Source: an uncultured Erythrobacter sp. (GTDB taxonomy: Bacteria; Pseudomonadota; Alphaproteobacteria; Sphingomonadales; Sphingomonadaceae). Taken from it: a stretch of DNA of 64,000 bases. The notes beneath the pieces are model-generated. The model made no database searches. It had not been told where the DNA came from and was given only the letters and a program-made list of their open reading frames with translations. Positions 63,227 through 64,000 of this stretch are shown in pieces (within the stretch, counting starts at the first letter, position 1; every line of letters begins with the position of its first letter). The stretch spans positions 723,255 to 787,254 of the forward strand of contig CANLZP010000002.1 of the NCBI GenBank assembly GCA_947495695.1. The letters run 5' to 3'. A program made the position numbers and the translations under genes.

Positions 63227-64000
63227 TTAGAACGCAACCTGGAAGCCAGCCCGTGTGCCGATTTCACCGCTGTTGGCACCAACACCAACACCCGCAGAAA
63301 TGCTGGCCATTTCGCCAATCGCGGCAGAAATCGCCATCGACAGAGCGGTGCGGCCTTCATAATTGCCGACGCCGCCTGACAGAGCGAAGGATGCGCCTGC
63401 TGGGATAGAGGGGCTTTCCATGGCCAGCGCCATGGCAACACCTTCATTGGCTCGGTCAATCGCTTCACCATTTGCCGAAGCTAGATCGAACACCGTATCA
63501 ACCCGGCCTTCCAATGCCGCGAATTGTGCATCGGACACCGCCGCCAATTGGCGCAGATTGTTGTTCACGCTGGCAACCGCCTGCATGCTGGCCAGAGCAG
63601 AGCCCTTGCCCAAGGTGCCATTGCCATCGACGGTTACAGCAAACAGATCACCAGATTGCGCAGCGGTTGAGGCATCGATATCGCCCACACGTACACTTGA
63701 ACCGAGCCCGCCCAGCGTCACCTGATTGTCAGCCGTAGACGTAGCATTGGCACCGATGGCGGTTGAGTTCGCATTGGTTGCCGCGGCACGGAAACCAATC
63801 GCGGTCGCACCGGTACCGCTGGCATTCGCTGTATCACCTACAGCCGTGGCATTGGCTCCAGCATCAGTGTCATAGCCAACCGCTGTTGAACGACCTCCGG
63901 CTGCATTGGCGCGTTGACCCACAGCAGTCGCCCGACCAGCAAGTGCAAAAGCCGTGTCACCCACTGCAGTAGAGCTTGCCCCAAGCGCCCGCGATCCGCG
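63227..64000 (-). CDS. YadA-like trimeric autotransporter adhesin, 3' part
   Basis: The frame is open to the window edge, so the gene is cut off at its 5' end. At least 257 C-terminal residues are visible. Head-type repeats of about 14 residues (NATAVGDTANASGTGATAIG, STAIGANATST) form a left-handed beta roll, followed by a stalk part (NNNLRQLAAVSDAQFAALEGR). The YadA anchor ends in GTRAGFQVAF with the terminal Phe read by the BAM complex. Surface-exposed attachment or biofilm role. Confidence 0.9.
   Translation of the reverse strand, partial: RGSRALGASSTAVGDTAFALAGRATAVGQRANAAGGRSTAVGYDTDAGANATAVGDTANASGTGATAIGFRAAATNANSTAIGANATSTADNQVTLGGLGSSVRVGDIDASTAAQSGDLFAVTVDGNGTLGKGSALASMQAVASVNNNLRQLAAVSDAQFAALEGRVDTVFDLASANGEAIDRANEGVAMALAMESPSIPAGASFALSGGVGNYEGRTALSMAISAAIGEMASISAGVGVGANSGEIGTRAGFQVAF

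Overview
The window reads as a chromosomal segment of an alphaproteobacterium of the order Sphingomonadales, most likely Erythrobacteraceae (Erythrobacter/Altererythrobacter type). This is an inference from gene content and order: sdhE-mfd, secA, argJ, a divL-tsaE-amgK-murU-addB-addA chain, orphan Flp pilins, and a B12-dependent propionate cluster. TTG and GTG starts are common. The genes are dense, mostly on the minus strand, and only one gap exceeds 300 bases.

Layout. 1-5.6 kb: sdhE, mfd, an EAL-only c-di-GMP phosphodiesterase, nadK. 5.67-16.5 kb: a tRNA-Asn gene carrying a 10.75-kb integrative element, bounded by 47-bp exact repeats of the tRNA 3' half. The element has a tyrosine integrase, an AlpA/Xis-like HTH protein and a Prim-Pol/SF3-helicase primase at its right end. 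Small unknown genes and a 3x9-bp iteron lie in its middle, and a defence-type cargo lies at its left end: an EcoRI-family adenine methyltransferase, a DUF262-HNH protein and a DUF262/HNH-like/AlbA_2 fusion in one tight operon. A broken HNH nuclease remnant sits beside the cargo. 16.5-23 kb: a TauE/SafE permease, secA with a small secreted upstream ORF, argJ, an IMPase-family phosphatase, trxA. 23-34 kb: six genes joined by 4-nt overlaps (divL, tsaE, amgK, murU, addB, addA), linking cell-cycle control, tRNA modification, wall recycling and break repair.

34-48.6 kb: ahcY with a palindromic operator shared with a divergent peroxiredoxin, a MetX-like secreted hydrolase, folE, a hemerythrin protein, tRNA-Arg, a MutT-type Nudix hydrolase, two Flp pilins (one below the usual 60-residue cutoff), an M48 lipoprotein protease, accA, xerD, two unknown envelope genes, aroK-aroB and a metal-dependent cyclase/formamidase. 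48.6-58 kb: pccA, a secreted unknown, metY, methylmalonyl-CoA mutase, enoyl-CoA hydratase, methylmalonyl-CoA epimerase, a 69-aa conserved protein and pccB, giving the full propionyl-CoA to succinyl-CoA route. 58-64 kb: two SDR enzymes, glutathione reductase, a RhlE-type helicase, and the C-terminal part of a YadA-like trimeric adhesin cut by the window edge.

The best candidate for an undescribed system is the three-gene cargo of the tRNA-Asn element. It looks like a restriction-modification or modification-dependent defence operon with two different DUF262 effectors and a fused AlbA_2 (Schlafen-type) module. No database search could be run, so novelty is unproven.
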